Positions 24,230 to 33,872 of a DNA stretch of 64,000 bases are shown here, piece by piece (position 1 is the first letter of the stretch; every line of letters begins with the position of its first letter). The stretch is from the NCBI RefSeq assembly GCF_030519475.1, contig NZ_JAUMKD010000001.1:186001-250000 (forward strand), written 5' to 3'. The position numbers were made by a program, and so were the translations under genes. The DNA is from Micromonospora sp. C28SCA-DRY-2. Lineage in GTDB: Bacteria > Actinomycetota > Actinomycetes > Mycobacteriales > Micromonosporaceae. The notes below the pieces were generated by a model. The model searched no databases and was not told the DNA's origin. It saw only the letters and a list, made by a program, of their open reading frames with translations.

Positions 24230-27200
24230 TCAGCCGATCGGCGTCACCGGCACGTCCCGGCGCACCGTGCCGTACGGCGCGTCGAGGCGGAGCCGCGCGG
24301 CGCCGGGGAAGTGACCGGCGGCGTTGACGGCCAGGTCCCACTCACCCAGCGGCAGCCGCAGCGTGAAGGTGCCGCCGGCGTCGGTGACAACCTCCTCCTC
24401 GACCTCCTCCAGCCGCAGGAACTCCACCGTCGCCCCGGCCAGCGGCGCGCCGGTCGTCGCGTCGGTGACGACGCCGGTGACGGTGCCGGGCGGCAGGAAC
24501 CGCACGGACTGCCCGGAACGGAGCCGCTCGTCGTGGTAGCTGTACTCCTGCGCGTGGTAGGAGTCGGCGTCCTCGATGCCGACGGTCGCGCCGTCGCCGC
24601 GTCCGGCAGCGGTGTCGGGCAGCAGCCGGTGCTGCACGTCGACGCGGCCGTTCTCGTGCAGCACCGCGTCGACGCTGATCCGCTCGCCGTCGAGCAGCAT
24701 GTCCTGCCAGGAGACCATGAACCGCCGGTTCGGCGCGGTGCCGGCGGTGCCGTGGGTCACCCGGGACGACGCGTCCATGGCCAGGCCGTCCCAGAACGCG
24801 TACACCGCGGCGTCCGGGCTGGACGTGCTGGGCAGGAAATTGTTGGAGCCGCTCTGGTGGTCCGACGGCTCGAACGTCAGGTAGCCGTAGCGGGACACGT
24901 ACGCGGTGCGGTACGGCTGGCCGTACAGCCGGAACTCGAACGGCAGCGCGACCGCCGTCGGCGGCCCGTACTCGCTGGTCGTCACCGTCGTGCCGGCGAA
25001 GCTCGGCTCCACCGAACCCAGCAGGCACTGGTAGCCGAACCCGTCCGCGCCGTCCACCACGCCCATCGGGGCGATCACCGTGACATCGTTGACGGCGTCG
25101 CCGCCGATGATCGTCGGCAGGTAGAGCCGCCCCTCGCGCTGGCAGCCGGGGACGCTGGCGTAGACGTAGGTGGCCACGTCGGACTCGGGGACCTTGGTGA
25201 ACCGGTACGCCCCGTCCGCGCCGGTGGTCATCCGTACGATCGGCAGCTCGCTGTGCGAGAGCCACACCTCCGCCCCGCGCACCGGTTGGCCGAGCGAGTC
25301 CCGGATCACGCCGCTCACCGTGCGCTCGTTGAGCGACAGCCGCACGTCGTGGCGCACCCGCTCGCCGCTGGTGTCCAGCACCACGGTGGACCGGTGGATC
25401 CCGAACGTGACCAGGGAGACGTCGACGGTGTACGTGCCCAGCGGCAGGTGCAGCACGTACGTGCCGTCGGCCGCGGCGGTGGTGGTCACCGCCGGCGCGT
25501 CACCGGTGACCGCCGAGACCAGCGCGTTGGCGGCCGGTGACCCGTCGGGCTTGGTGACCGTGCCGTACAGCGACCCGGCCGCCCGGAACGTGATCGCGCT
25601 GTGCGGGCGCAGCGCCGCCACGTCGCGGGAGTACTCCAGCCCGACCGAGCCGGTCTGGTTCTCCACACCCACGCTCGCGCCCGCGCCGCGGGCCACCGCG
25701 GCGGAGGTCAGGTCGCCGTAGTGCACGGTGACCGCGCCGGTCTCCGACAGTTCGGCGGCGAAGGTCACCCGCTGGGTCTCGTCCTCCCAGAAGGTCACGT
25801 TGCGCCACTCGACCACGAACCGCCGGTCCGGCGCGGTGCCGTAGCTGGCGGTCCGCACCGTGGCCTGGGCGTCGACGACCAGGTCGTCCCAGAACGCGAA
25901 GACCGACGCGTTCGGCGTGGACGGGTTGGGCACCTCCCGGTTGATGGAGTTGTCAGCGGCCCGGTCGAAGCTGAGGAACCCGTTGGTGGCCACCCACATG
26001 GTGGTGTGGTTGCGGCCGTAGAACGGCACCGGGAACGGCAGGTTCACCTGCACCGACTCGTCGTCACCGGTGAGCGCCAGCGCGGTGGTGCCGGTCGGGA
26101 ACGGCGCGGTGGTGCCGTTGCACTGGTAGCCGGAGCTGTCCACCTGCGCCGGCGGGTACAGATCCACCGTCTCCGACCCGTCGACCGTGATCTGCCGGCT
26201 GCCCGCGCTGAGGCAGCGGCCCGCCCCGAACGTGAGGGTGTACCCGCCGACCGGCACGTTGTCGATCCGGTACGCCCCGTCGGGGCCGGTGACGACCGGG
26301 GGCAGCGGCGTGGCCAGCAGCTTCACCGCGATGCCGGCCGCGCCCACGCCGCCCGGGTCGCGGACCACCCCGCTGATCGGGTGCCGGGGCAGCGCGACGA
26401 GGGTCAGGTCGGCGGTGGCGGTGCTGTCGGCGGTCACGGTGACCGAGGTGGCGCCGTCGCCGAATCCGAACGCCTTCACCGCCACGGTGTAGCCGCCGGG
26501 CGGAACGGTGACGGTGTAGCGGCCGGTGGCGTCGGTGGTGGCCACCCGCTCGGTGCGGTTGGGCCCGGTGAGCCGCACCGACGCGCCGGCGACCGGTCCG
26601 TCGGCCCCCCGGACGGTTCCGGTGAGCGTGCCGCGGGGGCCGCGGGGCGCGGCGGCGACCGCGGCGTGCACGTCGAGGCGGCCCTTGCCCCACACCGGGT
26701 TGTCGGCCGCGGTGCCGCCGCACTGGGCGTCGGCGACGTCGACCGCGCCGCCGTCGAGCAGGGCCCGGGTCGCCGGGATGTCGCCGATCAGCTCGGGGGC
26801 CGCCGACCAGAGCAGCGCGACCGCCCCGGAGACGTGCGGCGCCGCCATCGAGGTGCCGTTGTACGCCTCGTAGCGTCCACCCGGCAGCGAGGAGACCACC
26901 GCGACGCCGGGCGCCGCGATGTCGGGCTTGATCTCCGCGGCGGCCGTGCCCCGGCTGGAGAAGTCGGCGATGGCGCCCTCGGCGTCGAACGCCGCCACCG
27001 CGTACGCCTGGGTGTAGTCGGCGGGTGATCCGACGGTGTCGCAGCCGGGGCCACTGTTGCCCGCGGAGAAGACCGGCATGATGCCGACCTCGATCCACCG
27101 GCTGACCACCTGGCTGTAGAACGGGTCGCTGTTCGGCGACCCCCACGAGTTGTTGACGATGTGCGGGGCGAGGTCGGGACGGCTGGTGAAGGTGTCGTCG

Positions 27201-28078
27201 AACGGCGCCATCACCCACTCGCCGGCCAGCAGCAGGGCCAGTTCCGTGCAGCCGCTGCCGATGCAGCCGCGGGCGGCCACCCACCGCGCACCGGGTGCGA
27301 CGCCGATCTGGGTACCGGCGCCGTCGTCGCCGACCATGGTGCCCATGGTGTGCGTGCCGTGGCCGTTGGTGTCGCAGGGCGCGGTGCGGCACTGCCCGTA
27401 CGGGTCGTACCAGTTGAACCGGTGGTCGAAAACGCCGTCGCCGACGTTGCCCCGGTACTGGCGGACCAGCGCGGGGTGGTCGAACTGCACCCCGCTGTCG
27501 ATGTTGGCGACCACGATGCCCTCACCGCGCACGCCGTAGCGCGACCACACCTGCGGTGCCTGGATGCGGTCGATGTTCCACTCGACCGCCGCGGCCGCCG
27601 CGACCCGCTGCGCCGGGGTCGGCTCGGGCAGCTGGAAGGTGCGCATGGTGCGTACGGTGCGCACCTCGGGCCGGCGGGCCAGTTCGGCGGCGAGCTTCGC
27701 GTCGGCGTCCTCGACGTGGACCGCGTTGACGATCCAGAACGGGTGGTGACCCACCTTGCGCTGGGTGAGCAGTTGCCGGATGCCGCGCTGGCTGCGTTCG
27801 GCGAGCGCGGCCAGGGTCCGCTGGCCGTAGGCGGTGCGCTGGGCGTGGGTGCGCAGCTCGCGGGCCGGGCGCAGATCGGCGCGCTCGACCAGTTCGACGA
27901 TCAGGTCGGCGGTGCGCCCGCCGGCCAGCGTCTGGCGCGCCGCGGGCTGGAGCTTGTCGGGCGCGGCACCGGCCACCGGTGCGGGAGCGGTGAGCAGCGC
28001 CGCGGCCAGCACGCCGGCCACCGCGGCGGCGAGCCGCCGCACGGCGCGGGACCGCGGGGCGGGAAGGGATGGATGCAT
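24230..28078 (-). CDS. secreted S8 subtilisin-like protease with repeated C-terminal modules
   Basis: Protein of 1282 aa. A signal peptide (about 1-39) leads to an I9-like prodomain and the S8 catalytic domain. The triad is visible: Asp near 193 (NIDSGVQFDHP), His near 241 (TNGHGTHTMG), Ser near 409 (NGTSMAAPHVSG), with oxyanion Asn near 311 (VNNSWGS). Residues about 480-1282 contain carboxypeptidase-regulatory-like beta domains (GPVAGASVRLTGPN, GSPAANALVSAVTG, GAPLAGATVEFLRL) and two nidogen-like domains (YGRNHTTMWVATNGFLSF and YGQPYRTAYVSRYGYLTF, each with AFWDxL). This second half looks like an internal duplication. It should be secreted to cut proteins or peptides. The upstream M4 gene is 66 bp away with a hairpin between. 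Confidence 0.93.
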   Translation of the reverse strand: MHPSLPAPRSRAVRRLAAAVAGVLAAALLTAPAPVAGAAPDKLQPAARQTLAGGRTADLIVELVERADLRPARELRTHAQRTAYGQRTLAALAERSQRGIRQLLTQRKVGHHPFWIVNAVHVEDADAKLAAELARRPEVRTVRTMRTFQLPEPTPAQRVAAAAAVEWNIDRIQAPQVWSRYGVRGEGIVVANIDSGVQFDHPALVRQYRGNVGDGVFDHRFNWYDPYGQCRTAPCDTNGHGTHTMGTMVGDDGAGTQIGVAPGARWVAARGCIGSGCTELALLLAGEWVMAPFDDTFTSRPDLAPHIVNNSWGSPNSDPFYSQVVSRWIEVGIMPVFSAGNSGPGCDTVGSPADYTQAYAVAAFDAEGAIADFSSRGTAAAEIKPDIAAPGVAVVSSLPGGRYEAYNGTSMAAPHVSGAVALLWSAAPELIGDIPATRALLDGGAVDVADAQCGGTAADNPVWGKGRLDVHAAVAAAPRGPRGTLTGTVRGADGPVAGASVRLTGPNRTERVATTDATGRYTVTVPPGGYTVAVKAFGFGDGATSVTVTADSTATADLTLVALPRHPISGVVRDPGGVGAAGIAVKLLATPLPPVVTGPDGAYRIDNVPVGGYTLTFGAGRCLSAGSRQITVDGSETVDLYPPAQVDSSGYQCNGTTAPFPTGTTALALTGDDESVQVNLPFPVPFYGRNHTTMWVATNGFLSFDRAADNSINREVPNPSTPNASVFAFWDDLVVDAQATVRTASYGTAPDRRFVVEWRNVTFWEDETQRVTFAAELSETGAVTVHYGDLTSAAVARGAGASVGVENQTGSVGLEYSRDVAALRPHSAITFRAAGSLYGTVTKPDGSPAANALVSAVTGDAPAVTTTAAADGTYVLHLPLGTYTVDVSLVTFGIHRSTVVLDTSGERVRHDVRLSLNERTVSGVIRDSLGQPVRGAEVWLSHSELPIVRMTTGADGAYRFTKVPESDVATYVYASVPGCQREGRLYLPTIIGGDAVNDVTVIAPMGVVDGADGFGYQCLLGSVEPSFAGTTVTTSEYGPPTAVALPFEFRLYGQPYRTAYVSRYGYLTFEPSDHQSGSNNFLPSTSSPDAAVYAFWDGLAMDASSRVTHGTAGTAPNRRFMVSWQDMLLDGERISVDAVLHENGRVDVQHRLLPDTAAGRGDGATVGIEDADSYHAQEYSYHDERLRSGQSVRFLPPGTVTGVVTDATTGAPLAGATVEFLRLEEVEEEVVTDAGGTFTLRLPLGEWDLAVNAAGHFPGAARLRLDAPYGTVRRDVPVTPIG

Positions 28079-28099
28079 GGAGGTCCTCGTCTGGGCGTG

Positions 28100-28135
28100 C
28101 GGTGGTGGCGGGCGCGGGTGCGCCCGCCACCACCG
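28100..28135. terminator. 16-bp hairpin between the M4 protease and subtilase genes
   Basis: A perfect 16-bp stem (28100-28115 with 28120-28135) with a GGGT loop begins 9 nt after the M4 stop and ends 21 nt before the subtilase ATG. It can end M4 transcription or attenuate read-through into the subtilase. Confidence 0.75.
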
Positions 28136-28144
28136 GAGAAAGAA

Positions 28145-30739
28145 TCAGCCGACGTGCGTGTCGAGGTACGACAGCGCCTGGTTGGCGGTCAGCCCGGACA
28201 ACGCCGGGAAGTTCGCCTTGCCGAGTTCGGTCTCGATGACCGACGCCAGTTCGCCGCCACCGGCCGCCCGGTCGGCGGCCGCGTAGTCGCGCAGCAGGGT
28301 CTCCACCTCGGTGAGCATCGCCGCCGTCACCACGGTGGCGTCACCGTCCGGGGTGCCGACGGTCTGCAGCACCGGTTGCAGTGTCTGCATCGCGTGGGCG
28401 GTGCGCCGGCGCAGGTCGTCGTCGGCGGTCATCAGCGCGATCGCCCGGTCGCTGCCGTCGGCGTAGATCACCTCGTAGTGCCGCAGGGCCGGGGTGCGCC
28501 CGTCGGTGAACAGGTCCCGCACGTGCAGCAGCGCGCCGAGCACCGCGTCCACGCCCGGCCCCTGGGGTTCCAGGCCCTCCGGGCCCACCCCGGTCAGCGA
28601 GGTGTCGGCGATGCACAGGCAGTCCTGCCGGTCCTGCTCGTACACGCCGTCGACACCGACCGCGGTCCACGCGGCGGCCGCCTCCTTGGCCTCGGTCGAG
28701 CCCTTGCCGTACAGCTTGTTGGCCGACTCGATGAAGCCGACCCGGGAGTCGGTGAACCGGGCCCGCGGGGCCAGGTACGTGGTCAGGGTGCGGTAGGCGA
28801 TCCGGGCCGCCTTCTCGATGCCGATCTTCTGCGACAGCAGGTAGAACGCCTTGTTCTGGATGCCCGAGTTGGTGTGCACGCCGCCCATGTCCAGGCAGCT
28901 GCGCTCGAAGTCGCGGTAGTGGCCGGGATCGCCGTACGACGGCGGGTCGGCCATGCTGCGCAGCGGACCGCCGGGGATGCCGGTGCCGACCAGCCAGTCG
29001 TTGCTGCCGGTGGCGAACTTCTCCACCGCCTCGGCGAAGATGTCGGAGAAGCTCTCGTTGAGCGCTCCGGACTGGTACATGTACCACAGGTCGGCGGTCT
29101 CGAAGGTGACCCCGTGGGTCAGTTCGTGCGCGACCACGTCCAGCTTGGTCATCTCCTCGCCGAACACCATGGTGTCGATGACGTCCGGTATGAACATCGC
29201 GTTGCGCATCGGTCGGTCCGGGTTCTGCCGTACCCGCACCAGCGCCCGCAACTGCCCGCCCTCGTCGTCGAAGCTGTCCCGGCCGAAGGTCTGGTGGAAG
29301 TAGTCGTAGGTGTCGCCGAGGTGGTCGTACGCCTCGTCGACGTCCTGGATGCCGCTGGGCCCGTCGCCCTCCGCCCGCTTCGGCGACACCGGCACCTTGT
29401 CCTCGGAGAGCTTGTTCAGGTCGTAGATGCGCCGGTTCTTGGCGTGCGCGGCGCGCGGCAGCGCGTACACCAGCCGCCCGGTCGCCGCGTCGACGAAGTA
29501 CGACGTCGACACGCCCTGGCCGGCGTCGGTGAGCCAGACGTGCCAGGCCAGCACGGTCGGCGTACGCCGGCCCGGATCGGCGCCGGCGGGCAGCAGGTAC
29601 AGCTTCGCCGGCTCCACCAACGAACCGTCGGGCAGCGCGCGGCGGGCGTTCGCCGTCGCGGCCTCCGCGCTGACCGCTGCGCTGACCCGGTCCACGACCA
29701 GGTCCGGCTCCAGCGAGTTGGTCAGGAACTCCACCGTGCGGCCGGTCGCGTCCAGGTGCACGCCGACCCGGGAGCCGTAGACCGGCACCCCGCCCACGTG
29801 CTGCTCGAACCACACGTGCCGCTCGCCGGTCGGCTCGCGCTGCTCCCGCAGCGGCCGCAGTTGGGCGCTCGCGTCGGCCACGCCGAACAGGCCCGAGTTG
29901 CGCCGCAGCCAGCCCGGCACGTCCCCACCGAGGCGGCTGGACAGGCTCAGCATCGACGGCGTCCCGCGCCACGGCTCGAACGCGGCGAGCGGTGCCTGCC
30001 CCTGCTCGGCGGTGACCCGCGCGAGCGCGGCGGACACCCCGGCGCGCCGGTAGCCGGTGGGTGCGGGCGTCGGGTCGCCCACGAACGGCACCACCCGCTC
30101 GGCCGGAGGTCGCGCCGGCTGCGCCGCGGCCGGCTGCCCGACCACCAGGCCCGCCGCCACCAGCACCAGGGCGAGCACCCCGGCCCGGGCCGGAGTGGCC
30201 AGCGCCCGCGCCCGGCGCCGGGGCAGCGCGGCCGCGACCAGCTGGGCGGTTCCGGCCCAGGCCAGGGCGGCCAGCCCGGCGAGCCAGGCCGGCGAGGCGA
30301 GCTGCACCAGCGGGTCCGTCGTCGTGGCCGCGCCCGCGGCGGACAGGCCGCCGATCAGGGCCGCGTAGCCGCCGGCCGCCAGTGCGGCCGCACCGGGCGA
30401 CCGCGGGCGGCGGCGGGCCCGCCAGGCCAGCAGCACCGCGGCGGCCAGCGGGCCGGCCACCAGCAGGGCCAGCTGGGAACCGCTCAACAGCAGGGAGATC
30501 GGATACAGCCGGCCGCCGGTGGCGCCGATGCTCCAGTCCAGCGGCGCGCCGGTGCTCGCGGCGACCGCGGCGGCCAGGCCGGTCAGGTCGCCGGCCAGGT
30601 AGGCGCCCACCGGCCCGGCCGCGCCGCCGGCCAGCGACCGCAGCACCAGCCAGCAGACGGCGACGGTCAGCGCCGCGGCGAGCAGGGCGTCGCCCCCGGC
30701 GACCAGCCACGGTCGCAGGCGGCGTACGAGTACAGGCAC
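28145..30739 (-). CDS. M4 (thermolysin-like) metalloprotease with N-terminal multi-pass membrane region
   Basis: Protein of 864 aa from a GTG at 30739 with GGGAGG six bases upstream; the frame stays open far upstream, but only this start has a ribosome site. Residues about 1-220 contain about six hydrophobic segments (ALLAAALTVAVCWLVLRSLA, LYPISLLLSGSQLALLVAG, AGVLALVLVAAGLVV). Then come a PAAAQP junction, FTP/PepSY-like propeptide regions, and the catalytic domain with HELTHGVTF near 536-544 and the third zinc ligand Glu near 561 (ALNESFSDIF), plus HTNSGIQNKAFYLL. The usual M4 enzyme has a signal peptide instead of this membrane block, so here the protease is probably tethered outside the cell, or released by cleavage. 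Confidence 0.88.
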   Translation of the reverse strand: MPVLVRRLRPWLVAGGDALLAAALTVAVCWLVLRSLAGGAAGPVGAYLAGDLTGLAAAVAASTGAPLDWSIGATGGRLYPISLLLSGSQLALLVAGPLAAAVLLAWRARRRPRSPGAAALAAGGYAALIGGLSAAGAATTTDPLVQLASPAWLAGLAALAWAGTAQLVAAALPRRRARALATPARAGVLALVLVAAGLVVGQPAAAQPARPPAERVVPFVGDPTPAPTGYRRAGVSAALARVTAEQGQAPLAAFEPWRGTPSMLSLSSRLGGDVPGWLRRNSGLFGVADASAQLRPLREQREPTGERHVWFEQHVGGVPVYGSRVGVHLDATGRTVEFLTNSLEPDLVVDRVSAAVSAEAATANARRALPDGSLVEPAKLYLLPAGADPGRRTPTVLAWHVWLTDAGQGVSTSYFVDAATGRLVYALPRAAHAKNRRIYDLNKLSEDKVPVSPKRAEGDGPSGIQDVDEAYDHLGDTYDYFHQTFGRDSFDDEGGQLRALVRVRQNPDRPMRNAMFIPDVIDTMVFGEEMTKLDVVAHELTHGVTFETADLWYMYQSGALNESFSDIFAEAVEKFATGSNDWLVGTGIPGGPLRSMADPPSYGDPGHYRDFERSCLDMGGVHTNSGIQNKAFYLLSQKIGIEKAARIAYRTLTTYLAPRARFTDSRVGFIESANKLYGKGSTEAKEAAAAWTAVGVDGVYEQDRQDCLCIADTSLTGVGPEGLEPQGPGVDAVLGALLHVRDLFTDGRTPALRHYEVIYADGSDRAIALMTADDDLRRRTAHAMQTLQPVLQTVGTPDGDATVVTAAMLTEVETLLRDYAAADRAAGGGELASVIETELGKANFPALSGLTANQALSYLDTHVG

Positions 30740-30898
30740 GATGAACCTCCCAGTGGGCGCGATGGGCGGGTGACGTAGGTCCCGAACGGATCGATCCTCG
30801 TGAGATCCGGGCGCGCGAAGGATCATCCCGGCCGGTTGCAGAAGGCCTGCAGACGGCTTGCCGCACGGCGGCCATAATGGACGGCCGGAGGTGACCAG

Positions 30899-33715
30899 GT
30901 GGAGTTCCGGGTCCTCGGTGCGGTCGAGGCGTACGCCGCCGGCACGTCGATCGATCTCGGCTCCCGCCAGCAGCGCCTGGTGCTCGGACTGCTCCTGCTG
31001 GAACCCGGCCGCCCGGTCACGGTGGACCGGCTCGTCGAGCTCGTCTGGGGGTCCGACCCGCCAGCTTCCGCCCGGGGCACGCTCCAGGCGCTCGTCTCCC
31101 GGCTGCGCGCCTGCCTGCGCCGTGCCCGGGACGCGGGGGCCGCCGACCCGCCCGGCGGCTGCGAGATCCTGCACACCGGCGGTGGCTACCTGATGCGGGT
31201 GGAGCCGGGCGCGGTCGACGTGCACCGCTTCACCGACCTGGTCGCCCGGGCGCGGCAGGCCGACGACGCGCCAGCGGTCGAGTTGTTCGACCTGGCGCTC
31301 GAGCTGTGGCGGGGCGACCCGCTGGCCGACGTGGCGCCGACGGACGTGCGCGACCGCCTCTGCGCCGGCCTGCGCGAGGTGATGTGGACGGCGGTGGAGG
31401 ACCGGCTGGAGGCACGGATCCGGCTGGGCCGGTCCCGGGAGGCGCTGGACGAGCTGACCAAGCTGGTCGCCGAGCACCCCTTCCGGCAACGCCTGCTCGG
31501 TCAGCTCATGCTGGTCCTGCACCGGGAGGGGCGCACCGACGAGGCCCTGCGGACCTACCGCGACCTGCGGGCCCGGCTGGTCGCCGAGTTCGGCCTCGAT
31601 CCCACTCCGGAACTGCGGCAGCTGGAAGCCGCGATCCTGCGGGCCGACCCGGCGCTGGAGGTCGCGCCGGGGCCGGCCGGCAGCCGGCCGCGCGGCAGCC
31701 GCGCCGATCCACCCGTACGGCCGGCCGAGCTGCCGCCCGCCCACGGCGTGTTCGTCGGCCGGCACGCCGAACTCGCCACGCTCGACGGCCGGCTGGACGC
31801 CGTGCGGCGCGGCGACGGAGCCGGCGTCGTCGTCATCGACGGCATGGGTGGGATCGGCAAGACGGCCCTCGCTCTGCACTGGGGCCACCTGCGCCGGCGC
31901 CACTTCCCGGACGGCCAGGTCTACCTGGACCTGCGCGGGTTCAGCCCCGGTGACACCCCGATGCGGCCGGCGGAGGCGCTGCCCCGGCTGCTGCTCTCGC
32001 TCGGCGTGCCGGCGGCGGACATCCCGCCCACGGTGGACGCCCAGAGCGGGCGGATGCGCAGCCTGACCGACGGCCGGCGGCTGCTGCTCGTGCTGGACAA
32101 CGCCTACGACGCCAGCCAGGTCCGACCGCTGCTGCCGGGGAACCTGGCCGGTCTGGTCGTGGTGACCAGCCGTCGCCGGCTGACCGGGCTCGTGGTGCGC
32201 GAGCAGGCGGTGCCGCTCAGCCTGGCGCCGCTGCGGCCGGCCGAGTCGGTGGACCTGGTCGCCGGGTGCCTGCACCGGTCCCGACCCGACGAGCGGGAGG
32301 CCCTGGCCGACTACTGCGGGCACGTGCCACTGGCGATCCGGATCGTCGCCGCCCGCGCGCTGGAGCTGCCGGACCGACCCCTCGGCGACCTGCTGCGGGA
32401 GCTGCGGCAGGGACGCCGGCTCGACGCCTTCGCCGGGTCGGACGGTCCGGACGTCAACCTCCGTACCGTCTTCTCCTGGTCGTACCGCTGCCTGTCACCG
32501 CCGGCCGCGGCGCTGTTCTGGCGGCTGGCCCTGCACCCCGGCGAGAGCGTCGGCGTCCACGCCGCGGCGGCGCTCACCGGTCTCGACCCGCCCCGGGTCC
32601 GGGAGTTGGCCGCCGAGCTGCACCGGGCCAGCCTCCTGCAGCTGCCGGCCCCGGACCGCTACCAGTTCCACGACCTGGTGGGCGCGTACGCCAGGGAACT
32701 GGCCGAGTCGCCGGACCACGCGGCGGACCGGCGGCTGGCGTTCGACCGGCTGATGGACTGGTACCTGCACACCGTCGACGCGGCGGGCCGGGTGCTGCAG
32801 CCGCACCGGCCGCACTTCGCGCCGCCCGCGCCGGCCCTGGTCGAGCCGGTCCGCGTCGACACCTACCAGGCGGCGTTGAGCTGGTGCGAGAGCGAACGGA
32901 CCAACCTGCTGCCGGTGGTCCGCGCGGCGGCGTCCGGCGGCGCGTCCGGGCACGCCTGGCGGATCGCGCTGGCCGCCTCGGCGTACTGGTACATCGCCAA
33001 GCGCCGGGAGGACTGGCGGGCGGCGACCCGCATCGGGGTGGCCGCCACCCGTGCCGCCGGTGACCGGCGGGCCGAGGGAGCGCTGCTGGCCAGCCTGGCG
33101 ACCGCGCTGTGCGAGAGCCGACGCTACGCCGAGGCCATCGACCTGTACCAGGAGTCGCTGCGCCTGCACGAGGCCAGCGGCGACCGGGACTGGCGGGCCA
33201 CCAGCCTGAACAGCCTGGCCGTGGCGCACGCCGAGGCGGGCCGCCCGGACGAGGCGCTGGCGACGTTCGCCCTCGCCCGGGTGGAGCACCAGCTGCGGGG
33301 CAACCGGCGGGGTGAGGGCGTGGCGCTGCAGAACATGGCCCAGTGCCACGTCCTGCTGGGCCAGCCCGGGGAGGCGATCGCCCGCCACGAGGAGGCGCTG
33401 ACGGCGATGCGCGACGCGGGCGACCGGTACGCCGAGGCGATCTGCATCGCCAACCTCGGTGAGGCGCACGCCGAACTGGGCGACCACGACCGGGCGATCC
33501 TGCGCTTCCGCGAGGCGGTACGGCTGCACCGGTCCACCGGCAACGAACACGGCAGGGCGCGGACCCTGCTGGCGCTGGGTCGGTCGCTGGTCGAGCTGGG
33601 TGACGTCCACCGCGCCCGATCCTGCTGGCGTCGGGCGCTCGCCGTCTTCGACGAGCTCGGCGACCCGGAGGCCGACGAGATCCGCGCGTTGCTGGGCGAG
33701 CCGGCGGCTGCCTGA
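30899..33715 (+). CDS. AfsR/SARP family transcriptional regulator (BTAD, NB-ARC, TPR)
   Basis: Protein of 938 aa with GTG start and GGAGGTGAC upstream. The order is an OmpR-type winged HTH (about 1-100, MEFRVLGAVEAYAAG, TVDRLVELVWGSDPP), a bacterial transcriptional activation domain (about 105-250, EHPFRQRLLGQLMLVLHREG), an NB-ARC ATPase (P-loop GMGGIGKTALALHW near 315, Walker B LLLVLDNA), and C-terminal TPRs (about 690-930, AIDLYQESLRLHEASGDRD). Such proteins activate secondary metabolism or extracellular enzymes. It is divergent from the M4 protease gene, 159 bp apart, so proteases may be targets. No direct repeats of a SARP site were identified. Confidence 0.92.
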   Translation: MEFRVLGAVEAYAAGTSIDLGSRQQRLVLGLLLLEPGRPVTVDRLVELVWGSDPPASARGTLQALVSRLRACLRRARDAGAADPPGGCEILHTGGGYLMRVEPGAVDVHRFTDLVARARQADDAPAVELFDLALELWRGDPLADVAPTDVRDRLCAGLREVMWTAVEDRLEARIRLGRSREALDELTKLVAEHPFRQRLLGQLMLVLHREGRTDEALRTYRDLRARLVAEFGLDPTPELRQLEAAILRADPALEVAPGPAGSRPRGSRADPPVRPAELPPAHGVFVGRHAELATLDGRLDAVRRGDGAGVVVIDGMGGIGKTALALHWGHLRRRHFPDGQVYLDLRGFSPGDTPMRPAEALPRLLLSLGVPAADIPPTVDAQSGRMRSLTDGRRLLLVLDNAYDASQVRPLLPGNLAGLVVVTSRRRLTGLVVREQAVPLSLAPLRPAESVDLVAGCLHRSRPDEREALADYCGHVPLAIRIVAARALELPDRPLGDLLRELRQGRRLDAFAGSDGPDVNLRTVFSWSYRCLSPPAAALFWRLALHPGESVGVHAAAALTGLDPPRVRELAAELHRASLLQLPAPDRYQFHDLVGAYARELAESPDHAADRRLAFDRLMDWYLHTVDAAGRVLQPHRPHFAPPAPALVEPVRVDTYQAALSWCESERTNLLPVVRAAASGGASGHAWRIALAASAYWYIAKRREDWRAATRIGVAATRAAGDRRAEGALLASLATALCESRRYAEAIDLYQESLRLHEASGDRDWRATSLNSLAVAHAEAGRPDEALATFALARVEHQLRGNRRGEGVALQNMAQCHVLLGQPGEAIARHEEALTAMRDAGDRYAEAICIANLGEAHAELGDHDRAILRFREAVRLHRSTGNEHGRARTLLALGRSLVELGDVHRARSCWRRALAVFDELGDPEADEIRALLGEPAAA

Positions 33716-33872
33716 CCTGCTCCCCGCCCCGTTGCCCCCGGCGAGGTTCCGGCGGCGGCAGGAGTTCGGCCGGCGCCCGGCACCTGCTGCTCAAGCGCTA
33801 TCGGCCATCCCCACCGGGCCCTCGGCACGTCCGGCCGGCGTGACCGATGGACGGGCTGCAAGACCGGCCATG

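Noticed and set aside
23959..24327. Plus-strand 122-aa frame after the VanJ-like gene
   Set aside because: It has a plausible start but turns into Arg/Pro noise and overlaps the subtilase terminator and gene end.
27161..30778. Plus-strand open frame of 1205 codons
   Set aside because: It lies opposite the two protease genes and is rich in Arg, Gly, Ala and Val repeats without motifs. It is an antisense shadow caused by GC-rich third positions.
30740..32323. N-terminal extension of the M4 protease frame
   Set aside because: The frame is open upstream but opposite the AfsR gene and lacks any ribosome site; the GTG at 30739 has a good one.
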